Shown: positions 26,642 to 35,456 of the stretch, in pieces | How the letters are laid out: each line of letters begins with the position of its first letter | How positions within the stretch are numbered: position 1 is the stretch's first letter | Assembly (NCBI GenBank): GCA_027061855.1 | Contig: JAMOVT010000097.1 | Span: forward strand, 1-45,828 | Length of the DNA: 45,828 nt | Direction of reading: 5' to 3' | Source of the DNA: Flavobacteriales bacterium | GTDB lineage: Bacteria; Bacteroidota; Bacteroidia; Flavobacteriales; Flavobacteriaceae | Made by a program: the position numbers and the translations under genes | Notes under the pieces: model-generated | What the model was told of the DNA's origin: nothing | Databases searched by the model: none | The model's input: only the letters and a program-made list of their open reading frames with translations

Positions 26642-27757
26642 ATGGAAAAATATTACATAAAGGAAGTTTCTGACTCTCAAACACTCAAGGATTTCATTGA
26701 ATTTCCTTATACCTTATATAAGCACCATAACTATTGGATTCCTCCCATTAAGAGCGATGAAAAAAAATATTGGACCCAACATCCGGCATTGGAATTTGCC
26801 GAAATGAAAAAATGGGTTGCCTATTGGAAAGATCGTCCGGTAGGCCGGATAGCTGCCATTATCAATCCCAGATATAATGAAAAAACAGGCGAAAAATACG
26901 GACGAATCGCCGGGCTGGAAACCTATAATGATGAGAAAAGTTTTCGCATGATGATGGATACAGCTGTAAATTGGTTAAAAGAAAAAGGGATGAAAAAGGT
27001 TCATGGGCCTCTGGGATATACCAATTTGGATACGCAAGGAATGCTTATAGAAGGTTTTAAAGAATTACCTTCTATCGCTTCAGTTTATCATATGCCCTAT
27101 TACAAAACACTGATGCAAAAATATGGTTTTGAAAAAGAAAAAGATTGGGTGGAATTTCATTTAAAACTTACAGATGATTTGGTAAAAAAAGGCGAACGGG
27201 GAGCCAAACTCATCGAACGCCGTTTCGGGATGAAAGTTTTTTCGCCCAAAAACAAAAAAGAACTCGAAAAATATGCGGAATTGACCTTTGATATTTTAAA
27301 TCAATCATTCAAACATTTGCCTTACGTTATAGAATTTGATGACAAACTAAAAGAATTTTACAAGAAAAAATATTTTTCCGTTTTAGATCCCCAGTACACA
27401 TTTTTTGTAAAAGACAAAGAGAAGATAGTCGGTTTTCTAATTACCATCCCCAGTCTTTCCGAAGCTATGCAGAAAGCAAACGGAAGCTTATGGCCTTTTG
27501 GATGGTACCATCTTTGGAAAGCTTTTAAAAAACCAAAAGGTGTAGATACATTGATTTCGGGGGTAGTCCCCGAATATGAACCCAAAGGTGTCGCCGTATT
27601 GCTTTTTGATGCATTGCATCAATTTATGATGAAAAAAGGAATAAGGGATATAGAAACTACCGGCGTATTTGAAGACAATTTTCAAGTTCTAAACAACTGG
27701 CAAAACTACGATCATGTGCAACATAAACGCAGAAGAAGTTGGATAAAAGAATTATAA
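26642..27757 (+). CDS. GNAT-like protein (YghO-type), function unknown
   Basis: A 371-residue soluble protein. The opening MEKYYIKEVSDSQTLKDFIEFPYTLYKHHNYWIPPI and the segment WVAYWKDRPVGRIAAIINPRYNE look like the start of a GNAT acetyltransferase fold; PVGRIAAI would be the acetyl-CoA strand. A second region (QYTFFVKDKEKIVGFLITIPS, LLFDALHQFMMKKGIRDIE) repeats the pattern, so the protein may be a double GNAT. It resembles the YghO group, often mislabelled GTP cyclohydrolase. The substrate is unknown. A weak -7-like element TTAATTTG (26607-26614) precedes it, and a strong bidirectional terminator follows. Confidence 0.7.
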   Translation: MEKYYIKEVSDSQTLKDFIEFPYTLYKHHNYWIPPIKSDEKKYWTQHPALEFAEMKKWVAYWKDRPVGRIAAIINPRYNEKTGEKYGRIAGLETYNDEKSFRMMMDTAVNWLKEKGMKKVHGPLGYTNLDTQGMLIEGFKELPSIASVYHMPYYKTLMQKYGFEKEKDWVEFHLKLTDDLVKKGERGAKLIERRFGMKVFSPKNKKELEKYAELTFDILNQSFKHLPYVIEFDDKLKEFYKKKYFSVLDPQYTFFVKDKEKIVGFLITIPSLSEAMQKANGSLWPFGWYHLWKAFKKPKGVDTLISGVVPEYEPKGVAVLLFDALHQFMMKKGIRDIETTGVFEDNFQVLNNWQNYDHVQHKRRRSWIKEL

Positions 27758-27781
27758 AAAAGGCGCTTTTGCGCCTTTTTT
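27756..27781. terminator. Bidirectional terminator
   Basis: GGCGC TTTT GCGCC flanked by AAAAAA on the left and TTTTTT on the right. It serves the GNAT-like gene and the ECF operon, which converge here. Confidence 0.9.
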
Positions 27782-27791
27782 ATAATTTTTA

Positions 27792-28580
27792 TTATTCAAA
27801 ATAATCATTAAAACTGTCAAACTTTTTCTGCAAAATACGAGTTTGCTTTTGGGCGGTTTCGATATCATTGGCAGCAATAAGTGCATGAAGATCTTCCTCT
27901 ATTTGATGAAAAAATTGTTGTATAGGTTTAAAATCTTCTTCTTGGTAGGACTTATCCAAAAGAATAGATCTTGTATGATCAAAGATTTTATTACCCAAAG
28001 CATGGTAATCATTCAAATCATCCGAATGGAAATCTTTCAAACTATTTTGAATAGTAGATATTTCCTTTCTTGTATGAGCATTAATTTTCCATTTTTTCCC
28101 GTTATTTAGACCTATTTTGCTGTTTTGTCCTTGCTGCATTTTCGGTAAATTTCCAAAATCCGTTTTATACAAGGCCTTTGCAATAAGTTCCAAATCTTGA
28201 TCGGAAAGAGAAAGAGGAGGCATCAATCCGAATTTCCTCGCCGCCCCCGGCATCATAGCATTTTCTTCTGACGGATGTTTTACCCAGTCCGTGATTGCAT
28301 TTACAAATTCTTCCTCAGTATTATAAGCAGGTTTATAATGTTCCTGAATACGAACCATCGGAGGAGCTATCATTTGATCTCTTCTGGAGGGATCGGGTTT
28401 TTCAAAATGACAAACAAAACAATGTTGTTTCATCAATTGGTAGCCTTTTTTATCTATTTTTTGGTTATGTGTTTCAGAAATTACTCTTGATGTATGTTCT
28501 TTATTTAAAGTACTTGATTTATTTTGTTGACAGGATAAACTAAAGATTCCTATCAATATAAATAAAAGTTGATTTTTCAT
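27792..28580 (-). CDS. Lipoprotein cytochrome c with helical C-terminal domain
   Basis: A 262-residue lipoprotein (signal FILIGIFSLSC, Cys17). One class-I c-type haem site is present: CFVCH (54-58), with a methionine axial ligand candidate in FGLMPPLSLSDQDL (M120). The haem domain spans about 45-140. The C-terminal 110 residues are a helical region of unknown type with Asp/Glu and His-rich helices (DFHSDDLNDYHALGNKIFDH). It is the last gene of the ECF sigma operon, 32 bases after the DUF2202 gene. Likely role: electron carrier at the inner or outer membrane under the sigma factor's control (inference). Haem attachment requires the Ccm/ResBC system encoded elsewhere. Confidence 0.8.
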   Translation of the reverse strand: MKNQLLFILIGIFSLSCQQNKSSTLNKEHTSRVISETHNQKIDKKGYQLMKQHCFVCHFEKPDPSRRDQMIAPPMVRIQEHYKPAYNTEEEFVNAITDWVKHPSEENAMMPGAARKFGLMPPLSLSDQDLELIAKALYKTDFGNLPKMQQGQNSKIGLNNGKKWKINAHTRKEISTIQNSLKDFHSDDLNDYHALGNKIFDHTRSILLDKSYQEEDFKPIQQFFHQIEEDLHALIAANDIETAQKQTRILQKKFDSFNDYFE

Positions 28581-28612
28581 TTTTCAGATATTTTTTATTT
28601 CCTATTCAAACT

Positions 28613-29215
28613 TCATAATCTTCCACATCGTTCATGAGGTGAAGTAATTATTTCAGTAAATAAAGACTCATTGATATAATGGGGTCTGTATTTTCTGCCT
28701 CTGGAAGTTATTTGAGCTATAAAAGCGCGCATATGATTACGAGAACCACATTCAAGTTTATTGAATGTATTAATAATAAGAATTTTATTGGTTTTCTTAC
28801 GAAATTCGCGAATATCTTTAATGTCCAAATCTTCAATTATCGCTCCTACTTCCAAAGCATCTAAAAGGGATTTATCAACTTTAGCTGTTAATCGCTTATA
28901 TAATTCTTGTAATTTTTTACTGTTAAAAACTCCTTTTTGTCTGGTAGCAGAATCACCTAAGTCATATTTTTCAAGTAAATACAAAGCTTGATCCATATGT
29001 CTCTGCTCACTATGGCTAATATTTGAAAATATAGGAAGCCCGTATTTTTCATACGCATATAAATATACATCACGTGCTAATTTTTCTTCTTCTCTGAGCT
29101 CTCGCAAAATATGTTTCTCTTCATTAGTTAAAATTTCTTTATTGTTTTCTTGGGCATATGAATCATATCCAATAATGATAAAAAAAATCACGACCAAAGT
29201 TTTATAAATTTTCAT
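28613..29215 (-). CDS. DUF2202 ferritin-like exported protein
   Basis: 200 residues with a signal peptide (MKIYKTLVVIFFIIIGYDSYAQ). The core matches DUF2202: LREEEKLARDVYLYAYEKYG, SHSEQRHMDQALYLLEKY, VGAIIEDLDIKDI and GSRNHMRAF. These carry Glu and His residues spaced as in the four-helix ferritin-like fold (EExxxAR, SExxHM, EDLDI, RNH), so a di-metal site is plausible. Such proteins are found in archaea and bacteria, with function undetermined. Position 5 bases after the Spy-like gene shows co-transcription in the ECF operon. The signal peptide puts it in the periplasm, unlike cytoplasmic ferritins. Confidence 0.8.
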   Translation of the reverse strand: MKIYKTLVVIFFIIIGYDSYAQENNKEILTNEEKHILRELREEEKLARDVYLYAYEKYGLPIFSNISHSEQRHMDQALYLLEKYDLGDSATRQKGVFNSKKLQELYKRLTAKVDKSLLDALEVGAIIEDLDIKDIREFRKKTNKILIINTFNKLECGSRNHMRAFIAQITSRGRKYRPHYINESLFTEIITSPHERCGRL

Positions 29216-29220
29216 AGTTA

Positions 29221-29739
29221 TTATTTTTTAGAGTTTTTCGGCTGTTTTTTATTCATTTTATGAGATCTTTTGTTTTTTCTGATTTTCGCCATCATCTTTC
29301 TATTAAAGTTTCGCTCGGTTTTATAGAATTTTACCACTTTTTTTGGAGGTAATATTCTTCTTAATTCTTTTTGGAAATTCAATTCGATTTTCATTCTCTG
29401 ATTTTCCAATTCCATTTTTCTGTCCAAAAGCTTGTTCAATTCCGCATCAGACATTTCGAGGTATTTTCCTTTTTCGATTTTCATTCGAAATTCTTGTTGA
29501 ATTTTTTTTCTCAATTGCATTTTTTCCTGTGCATATTTCTTATAAGCCGTTTCAAAAGCTTTTGATTCTTTGGGAGTCAACATTAAATTCTCTTTCATGA
29601 AAATCATTTTTTTCTCCATTATTTTTTGGTATTTGGGACCTTGCATTCCCATTTGGGATCCCATTCCTCTATGTTGCGCTTGAAGATTCAGGCTAAGGAA
29701 TAATACCATCACGATACTAACTAATTTTACTGTTTTCAT
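29221..29739 (-). CDS. Spy/CpxP-like periplasmic protein
   Basis: 172 residues with signal peptide MKTVKLVSIVMVLFLSLNLQAQ, then a Gly/Met-rich stretch (HRGMGSQMGMQGP) and two long charged helices (FETAYKKYAQEKMQLRKKIQQ, LLDRKMELENQRMKIELNF). The motif LTPKESKAF at the start of the helical region resembles the LTxxQ motif of CpxP/Spy chaperones. The C-terminus is very basic (KNKRSHKMNKKQPKNSKK). It lies 12 bases after the presumed anti-sigma gene and 5 bases before DUF2202. In other phyla CpxP/Spy/CnrX-like proteins bind misfolded proteins or metal and feed signals to a regulator. The same may apply here (inference). The Met-rich start could bind copper. Confidence 0.7.
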   Translation of the reverse strand: MKTVKLVSIVMVLFLSLNLQAQHRGMGSQMGMQGPKYQKIMEKKMIFMKENLMLTPKESKAFETAYKKYAQEKMQLRKKIQQEFRMKIEKGKYLEMSDAELNKLLDRKMELENQRMKIELNFQKELRRILPPKKVVKFYKTERNFNRKMMAKIRKNKRSHKMNKKQPKNSKK

Positions 29740-29751
29740 ATCTATTTATTT

Positions 29752-30120
29752 TTAATTTATATTTATTTCGGTTTCATCATAAATTTCATCCATCAATCCG
29801 TTGTCTACAAGATATTCTTCTATTGTTTCTTCATCTATATCATCAAAAAAAGCATCATCGTTTACAGAAACAGGATGAGAAAATCCGGTTTTATTTTGAT
29901 TATATGGATCCTCTTTTTTCATCAGAAAAAATATGCTCATTCCAAAAATCAGAAGAACACTCGCTGCAACAGACAATGAATATAAGAATCTCTTTTTGGC
30001 TCTCTCTTTCTTCATTCCGTTAGCCAAACGACTCTCCAACTCATCAAAATAATTTTCTGGAGTTTTGTATCCCGATTTCAAGGATTTCATTAAATTTTCT
30101 ATGTTATGTTTGTTTTCCAT
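29752..30120 (-). CDS. Single-TM protein, presumed anti-sigma factor
   Basis: 122 residues from the ATG at 30120 (a GTG two codons earlier is less likely). A cytoplasmic part of about 47 residues with PENYFDELESRLANGM is followed by one membrane helix (FLYSLSVAASVLLIFGMSIFFLM, about 47-69) and an acidic periplasmic tail (DDAFFDDIDEETIEEYLVDNG). No zinc-binding HxxxCxxC motif is present. The motif PENYF(D/E)...L and the short layout are typical of the small membrane proteins that follow ECF sigma genes in Bacteroidota, so anti-sigma is the best guess by position. It follows the sigma gene by 22 bases and precedes the Spy-like gene by 12. Confidence 0.65.
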   Translation of the reverse strand: MENKHNIENLMKSLKSGYKTPENYFDELESRLANGMKKERAKKRFLYSLSVAASVLLIFGMSIFFLMKKEDPYNQNKTGFSHPVSVNDDAFFDDIDEETIEEYLVDNGLMDEIYDETEININ

Positions 30121-30142
30121 CACGTTTATAAGACAATTTGAA

Positions 30143-30670
30143 TCACAAAAGGTTTAATATTTGTTTAATTTTTTTTACTGCCAAATGATAAGAGGCTTTT
30201 AAGCTACCGGTCGAAACTCCCAATATTTGGGAGATTTCATCAAATGTTTTTTGGCTGAAATATTTCAGACGGAAAATTTCTTGTTGACGCGGAGGTAGTT
30301 TTAACAAAGCTTTTTCCAATTTTAAAAGAGCTTCGTCTCCGTCAAACCAAGGATCATTTTTCAAAGCGGCAATCAAATCTTCATTTAAAGTTTCTCCCCG
30401 AGAATATTTTCCGTTTTTCTTTAAAAAATTAAGTGATTCATTCACGGCAATCCGGTAAAGCCACGAAAAAAGTTTACTATTATAGTTAAAAGAACCCAAA
30501 GATTTATAAATTTTAATAAAAGTATTTTGCAAAACATCATCGGCATTCTCATGCGTTTTGACAATCGGGCGAATTACCCAATACAAATCCTTTGAATAGT
30601 GTTTCACTATCCAATTCATCTGTACATTTTTCTCCCAATGCTTAAAAGCATTTATATCGGGTTCAATCAT
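30143..30670 (-). CDS. ECF-type RNA polymerase sigma factor
   Basis: A sigma-70-family factor of the extracytoplasmic-function class, 175 residues. Region 2 includes NADDVLQNTFIKIYKSLGSF and SKLFSWLYRIAVNESLNF; region 4 is LPPRQQEIFRLKYFSQKT followed by FDEISQILGVSTGSLKA, a helix-turn-helix for -35 recognition. Regions 1.1 and 3 are absent, as expected. I chose the ATG at 30670 because a TATATTTG promoter element (30695-30702, minus strand) overlaps the longer alternative start at 30697. It heads a five-gene operon whose other members are all membrane-bound or exported, which fits an envelope stress role. Confidence 0.88.
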   Translation of the reverse strand: MIEPDINAFKHWEKNVQMNWIVKHYSKDLYWVIRPIVKTHENADDVLQNTFIKIYKSLGSFNYNSKLFSWLYRIAVNESLNFLKKNGKYSRGETLNEDLIAALKNDPWFDGDEALLKLEKALLKLPPRQQEIFRLKYFSQKTFDEISQILGVSTGSLKASYHLAVKKIKQILNLL

Positions 30671-30694
30671 TCGGCATATTTCTTTGTTATAAGA

Positions 30695-30702
30695 CAAATA
30701 TA
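30695..30702 (-). promoter_or_regulatory. -7 box of the ECF operon
   Basis: On the minus strand TATATTTG matches TAnnTTTG, placing the start point near 30688. No TTG lies at the -33 distance, so an additional sigma factor (such as self-activation) could use this region. Confidence 0.4.
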
Positions 30703-30756
30703 AATAGGAAAAGTTTAAAGGGAGAAGAAATAAAATGGAAATGGAAACATTTTGCT

Positions 30757-30780
30757 CTAAGACTTAGTCCTAAAACTTAG
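30757..30780 (+). promoter_or_regulatory. Tandem palindromes, candidate operator before hppA
   Basis: CTAAGACTTAG (30757-30767, perfect 5+1+5 palindrome) and CTAAAACTTAG (30770-30780, one base off) are repeated at a 13-base step. They cover the place where a -33 box would be, 11 bases before the -7 box. They may bind a dimeric regulator (inference). Confidence 0.35.
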
Positions 30781-30791
30781 AAAAAATAATG

Positions 30792-30799
30792 TAAATTTG
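30792..30799 (+). promoter_or_regulatory. -7 box of hppA
   Basis: TAAATTTG matches TAnnTTTG, with start point near 30806 and ATG at 30822. The -33 element is replaced by the tandem palindromes. Confidence 0.5.
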
Positions 30800-30821
30800 C
30801 AAAAACTAAAAAAACAGAAAA

Positions 30822-32975
30822 ATGCAAAACATTATTTATGTAGTATTAGCGATAGGAATATTAGCTTTACTATTTACTTACTGGAGAGCCAGTTGGGTAG
30901 CCAAACAAGAAGTAGGAACCGAACGCATGGACTCCATCTCCAAACACATCCGTAAAGGAGCCATGGCTTTCTTGATGGCCGAATACAAAGTACTTTGGAT
31001 CTTTGTTGCCGTGGTCTTTTTCTTATTGGCTTTCACTGCCGATTCCGAAACTTCTTCATGGTTGGTAGGTGTTTCATTTATCATGGGAGCATTGAGTTCA
31101 GCACTTGCCGGATTTATCGGTATGCGTGTAGCCACCAATGCCAATGTAAGAACCACCAATGCCGCAAGAACCAGTTTAGGAAAAGCGCTTGAAGTTGCCT
31201 TTACCGGAGGTAGTGTAATGGGAATGGCAGTAGTTGGTCTCGGAGTAACCGGATTGGCACTTCTTTTCATCATTTATTCAAATCTCGATTGGGATATTTA
31301 TAAGGTAATTACCGTAATCACCGGATTTTCGTTCGGAGCTTCTTCCATCGCCCTTTTTGCCCGTGTGGGAGGAGGTATTTATACCAAAGCAGCTGATGTA
31401 GGTGCCGATTTGGTTGGAAAAGTAGAAGCCGGAATTCCCGAGGATCATCCCTTGAATCCTGCTACTATTGCCGATAACGTAGGAGATAATGTAGGTGATG
31501 TCGCCGGTATGGGAGCGGATTTATTTGAATCTTATGTAGGCTCCATTATCAGTGCTATGGTGCTTGGAGCTTTGTTTATCGGTGCACCGGGTTTTGAAGG
31601 GGACAATCGATTGAATGCCGTTTTGCTTCCTTTGATTTTGGCGGCAACGGGAATCATTACATCCATTATCGGAACTTTCTTTGTAAAAGTAAAAGAAGGA
31701 CAAAGTCCGCATAAAGCTTTAAACAAAGGAGAAATCATCTCGGCAATCTTAATGATTATCGCTACCTATTTTATCGTTACCAATCTATTACCCGAAAAAT
31801 GGGTATATAACGGAAAAGAGTATTCTGCCATGGGCGTATTTATTTCCATTGTTTTGGGACTCTTATCCGGAGTAGCTATCGGAATGATTACCGAATATTA
31901 TACGGGAACCGGTAAAAAACCCGTCCTAAAAATCGTGAAGCAATCCACCACAGGATCCGCTACCAATATTATTTCAGGTTTAGCCGTAGGAATGAAATCT
32001 ACCTTATGGCCTACTATTTTCATTGTAATAGCAATCATTGGCGCTTATTATTTTGCCGGACTTTACGGTATTGCCATAGCCGCTATCGGAATGTTGTCTA
32101 ACCTGGGAATCCAATTGGCCGTAGATGCTTACGGACCCATTGCCGACAATGCCGGAGGAATTGCAGAAATGGCTAACCTTCCTTCTGAAGTACGTGAAAG
32201 AACAGACAAACTCGATGCCGTAGGAAACACTACTGCGGCCATCGGAAAAGGATTTGCTATCGGATCTGCCGCCTTGACTGCCTTGGCTTTATTCTCAGCC
32301 TTTATGTCAACCGCCGGAATTGATGTCATCGATATTTCCAATCCCAAAGTAATGGGAGGACTTTTATTGGGAGCTATGCTTCCCTTCCTTTTCTCTTCCA
32401 TGGCTATGGATGCCGTAGGACGAGCTGCCGAAGATATGATTAATGAAGTAAGACGTCAGTTTCATAATATTCCCGAATTGAAAAATGCCTTGGCGGTTAT
32501 GCGTAAAAACGAAGGTAAAAAAGAAGAGGAATGGAGTGCGGAAGACAAAGCTGTTTTTGACAAAGCGGACGGTAAAGCCGAATATGAAAAATGTGTGGAA
32601 ATATCTACCAAAGCCTCTATTCGTGAAATGGTAGTTCCCGGTTTGATCGCCGTATTGACTCCTGTAATTGTAGGGTTACTCGGAGGAGCTGAAATGCTCG
32701 GTGGCTTGTTGGCCGGTGTAACCGTATCAGGAGTAATGATGGCCATTTTCCAATCCAATGCCGGAGGCGCCTGGGATAACGCCAAAAAAATGGTAGAAGA
32801 AGGCGTGGAAATCAACGGTAAAAAATACGGAAAAGGAAGTGCTGTTCATGCAGCTGCCGTAACCGGAGATACCGTAGGTGATCCTTTTAAAGACACTTCC
32901 GGACCTTCATTGAACATTTTGATTAAATTGATGTCGGTAGTAGCACTTATTCTAGCTCCATTTTTGGTAAAATAA
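30822..32975 (+). CDS. hppA: K+-dependent, Na+-type membrane pyrophosphatase
   Basis: An integral membrane enzyme of 717 residues with about 16 hydrophobic segments that uses pyrophosphate hydrolysis to pump cations outward. The substrate site is visible in [18 protein letters not shown] (about 218-235) and in the C-terminal [15 protein letters not shown]. The Glu sits in LFESYVGS (E236), the arrangement of Na+-pumping enzymes; H+-pumping ones read LFGSYAES. K+ dependence is indicated by Ala472 and Gly475 in [10 protein letters not shown] (Lys and Thr in K+-independent ones). Some Na+-type enzymes of Bacteroidota also move protons; the sequence alone does not settle this. It is monocistronic with its own terminator. 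Confidence 0.93.
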   Translation: MQNIIYVVLAIGILALLFTYWRASWVAKQEVGTERMDSISKHIRKGAMAFLMAEYKVLWIFVAVVFFLLAFTADSETSSWLVGVSFIMGALSSALAGFIGMRVATNANVRTTNAARTSLGKALEVAFTGGSVMGMAVVGLGVTGLALLFIIYSNLDWDIYKVITVITGFSFGASSIALFARVGGGIYTKAADVGADLVGKVEAGIPEDHPLNPATIADNVGDNVGDVAGMGADLFESYVGSIISAMVLGALFIGAPGFEGDNRLNAVLLPLILAATGIITSIIGTFFVKVKEGQSPHKALNKGEIISAILMIIATYFIVTNLLPEKWVYNGKEYSAMGVFISIVLGLLSGVAIGMITEYYTGTGKKPVLKIVKQSTTGSATNIISGLAVGMKSTLWPTIFIVIAIIGAYYFAGLYGIAIAAIGMLSNLGIQLAVDAYGPIADNAGGIAEMANLPSEVRERTDKLDAVGNTTAAIGKGFAIGSAALTALALFSAFMSTAGIDVIDISNPKVMGGLLLGAMLPFLFSSMAMDAVGRAAEDMINEVRRQFHNIPELKNALAVMRKNEGKKEEEWSAEDKAVFDKADGKAEYEKCVEISTKASIREMVVPGLIAVLTPVIVGLLGGAEMLGGLLAGVTVSGVMMAIFQSNAGGAWDNAKKMVEEGVEINGKKYGKGSAVHAAAVTGDTVGDPFKDTSGPSLNILIKLMSVVALILAPFLVK

Positions 32976-33002
32976 TTCACTATCAATAATTTTTATTAAA
33001 AA

Positions 33003-33030
33003 GGCAGTCAATTATGGCTGCCTTTTTTTT
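33003..33030 (+). terminator. Terminator of hppA
   Basis: GGCAGTCA, loop ATTA, TGGCTGCC: an 8-bp stem with one G-U pair, followed by eight Ts. Confidence 0.9.
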
Positions 33031-33056
33031 ATATTTGGATAATTGAAAAAACTACT

Positions 33057-35456
33057 ATGAAAAAAATTTTAAAAATATCTGTTTTATTATTCATAATAGC
33101 CCTCACCGGCGGTTATTTTTATGTACAAAAAATAAAAAAATCCGCTTTGCCCGACTATAATGCCACCATTCAAATGGAGGGTTTAAAAGAGGAAGTAAAA
33201 GTATATCGGGATGAATACGGGATTCCTCATGTATATGCCCAAAATGAAGAAGATCTATACAAAGTGGTAGGATATATATCCGCCCAAGATCGCTTATGGC
33301 AGATGGATTTGCTAAGAAGAGTAACCCAAGGACGCTTATCGGAACTCTTTGGAGAGAAAACAGTAAATACCGATGAGTTTCTTCGAAAATTACAAATCCC
33401 CGGAAATTCAAAAAAACTCCTACCGACACTGGATGATAAAACACGTAAACCTTTGGAATTTTTTGCCGAAGGAGTCAATCAATACATCAAAGATCATCAA
33501 GATAATCTCCCCTTTGAGTTTGAATTACTTGACTATAAACCGGAAGCTTGGAAACCCGAGCATTCTTTAAACTTAGTGGGTTTTATGGCTTGGAATCTCG
33601 AATTGGGATACAAAATGGAAGTAGTTTTGCATAAATTAAAATCTAAAATCAATGAAGACAAATACAAACTTTTATTCCCCGATTATCAACGTAATAAAAC
33701 CTATGTCTATCCTTCATTCCATTATGAAGACAGTTTAAAAGTCGATTCCACCTTGGTGGCTGCCATTAATTTAATACCTGATTTCGGTCCCGATATATTC
33801 AACGGAAGTAATAATTGGGTCGTTGCAGGTAAAAAAAGCACTACCGGCAAACCGTTATTTTCCAATGATATGCATTTACATCTCGATGTTCCGGGAATTT
33901 GGAGCCGTATGCATCAAGTGATCAAAGGGAAACTGGATGTTACGGGAGTGGTTTTGCCCGGATCTCCATATATTGTCGCCGGACATAACAAAGATATTGC
34001 TTGGGGAATGACAAATGTGATGCTGGACGGCGCCGATTTTTATATGGAAACCATTTCAAAAGACACTACTCAATACAAACTAAACGGGGAATGGAAAGAC
34101 CTGCGCATCAAAGAAGAAAAGATTTATGTTAAAGGAAAAGATAAACCTGTTGTCCGCAAACTCTATTTCACTCATCGAGGTCCCGTCATTACAAGATTTG
34201 ATAAACTGGAAGTATCTCCTGTTTCCATGCATTGGATAGGAAATGAAGATTCACGTGAAATTGAAGCTTTGTATTATTTTAACAGGGCAAAAAATTGGGG
34301 CGATTTCAAACAAGCGGCCAAAGGATTTAATTCCGTCAGTCAAAATATCGCTTATGCCGATATCCATGGAAATATCGGATTGCAAATGAGTGGAAAAGTT
34401 CCTAAACGAATTGCTCCGGGCTATTTATTCTTCCCGGGAGATACGGATAAGTACGATTGGAAAGGTTTTATTCCTTCCGACAGTCTTCCTTTTGAGTATA
34501 ATCCGGAAAGAGGTTTTGTTTCTTCGGCCAATAATAAAACCATTGATGATAAGGAGTTTCCTTATTATATCAGTGAATGGTATGATTTGCCCTATCGTAT
34601 CAATCGTATACGTCAAATGCTTACCGAAAAAGAAAAATTATCCCCCGAAGACTTCCGTAAAATGCTCAACGATCATCTCTCTTTGCAAGCAGTAGAATTG
34701 AAACCTGTAATCATTCAAGAACTTGAACAAACAAAAACACTGGATCGCAATGAAAAGGCTGTGTTGGAAAGCTTGAAAGAATGGGACAACCGGTATGAAA
34801 AGGACAGCCCGCAAGCTTTGGTTTTTGACCAATTTTTGATTGTTTTCGTGAAAAATATAGCGCAAGATGAAATGGGCCAAAATATTTTTGAAACTTTTAA
34901 CGGCTCGCTACTTTTTTCCAAATACCTCCTTCAAAATGTAATTTTGACAAAAGACAACAATTGGAGTGATGATGTTACCACCGAAAAAAAGGAAACTTTT
35001 CATGATATGGTAATTAAATCCTTTAAGGAATCCCTGGATATTATCAGTAGAAAATACGGCAGCCCTCTTCAAGCCAAATGGGGTGACAAACATAAACTGC
35101 TGTTGGAACATCCGCTGGGAAAAATGAAAATTATCGACTGGACTTTTCATCTGAACAGAAAATTTAAAGCCCCCGGAAATGCCAATACCGTAAATCCCTT
35201 TACCTATGACTATAATCGTCCTTTTACGGCAAATATGGGAGCCTCCGAAAAGCATATTTTTAATACAGCAGATTGGGATAAGTCATACAGCATCTTGCCT
35301 ACGGGAATAAGTGGAATTCCCGCAAGTAAACATTATTTGGACCAAAGTGAAAAATATGTAAACGGAGAAGTTTTGGAAGATCCTTTTTCAGAAGAAAAGG
35401 TGATTGAAAAGAAACGATATTTAAGTATTTTCACCGGTAAGAAAAAGAAAGAATGA
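33057..35456 (+). CDS. Penicillin acylase family protein (Ntn hydrolase)
   Basis: A 799-residue precursor that probably cuts itself into two subunits. An N-terminal anchor or signal (ILKISVLLFIIALTGGYFYV) puts it in the periplasm. The alpha part has YRDEYGIPHVYAQNEEDLY and SAQDRLWQMDLLRRVTQGRL. The beta-subunit catalytic Ser is S251 in FNGSNNWVVAG, and DMHLHLDVPGIW lies just after. The TGVVLPGSPYIVAGHNKDIAWGMTNVMLD region forms the active-site wall. Physiological substrates may be N-acylated amides or acyl-homoserine lactones (quorum quenching is known in this family); which one is unknown. The end overlaps the next ATG by 4 bases. Confidence 0.88.
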   Translation: MKKILKISVLLFIIALTGGYFYVQKIKKSALPDYNATIQMEGLKEEVKVYRDEYGIPHVYAQNEEDLYKVVGYISAQDRLWQMDLLRRVTQGRLSELFGEKTVNTDEFLRKLQIPGNSKKLLPTLDDKTRKPLEFFAEGVNQYIKDHQDNLPFEFELLDYKPEAWKPEHSLNLVGFMAWNLELGYKMEVVLHKLKSKINEDKYKLLFPDYQRNKTYVYPSFHYEDSLKVDSTLVAAINLIPDFGPDIFNGSNNWVVAGKKSTTGKPLFSNDMHLHLDVPGIWSRMHQVIKGKLDVTGVVLPGSPYIVAGHNKDIAWGMTNVMLDGADFYMETISKDTTQYKLNGEWKDLRIKEEKIYVKGKDKPVVRKLYFTHRGPVITRFDKLEVSPVSMHWIGNEDSREIEALYYFNRAKNWGDFKQAAKGFNSVSQNIAYADIHGNIGLQMSGKVPKRIAPGYLFFPGDTDKYDWKGFIPSDSLPFEYNPERGFVSSANNKTIDDKEFPYYISEWYDLPYRINRIRQMLTEKEKLSPEDFRKMLNDHLSLQAVELKPVIIQELEQTKTLDRNEKAVLESLKEWDNRYEKDSPQALVFDQFLIVFVKNIAQDEMGQNIFETFNGSLLFSKYLLQNVILTKDNNWSDDVTTEKKETFHDMVIKSFKESLDIISRKYGSPLQAKWGDKHKLLLEHPLGKMKIIDWTFHLNRKFKAPGNANTVNPFTYDYNRPFTANMGASEKHIFNTADWDKSYSILPTGISGIPASKHYLDQSEKYVNGEVLEDPFSEEKVIEKKRYLSIFTGKKKKE

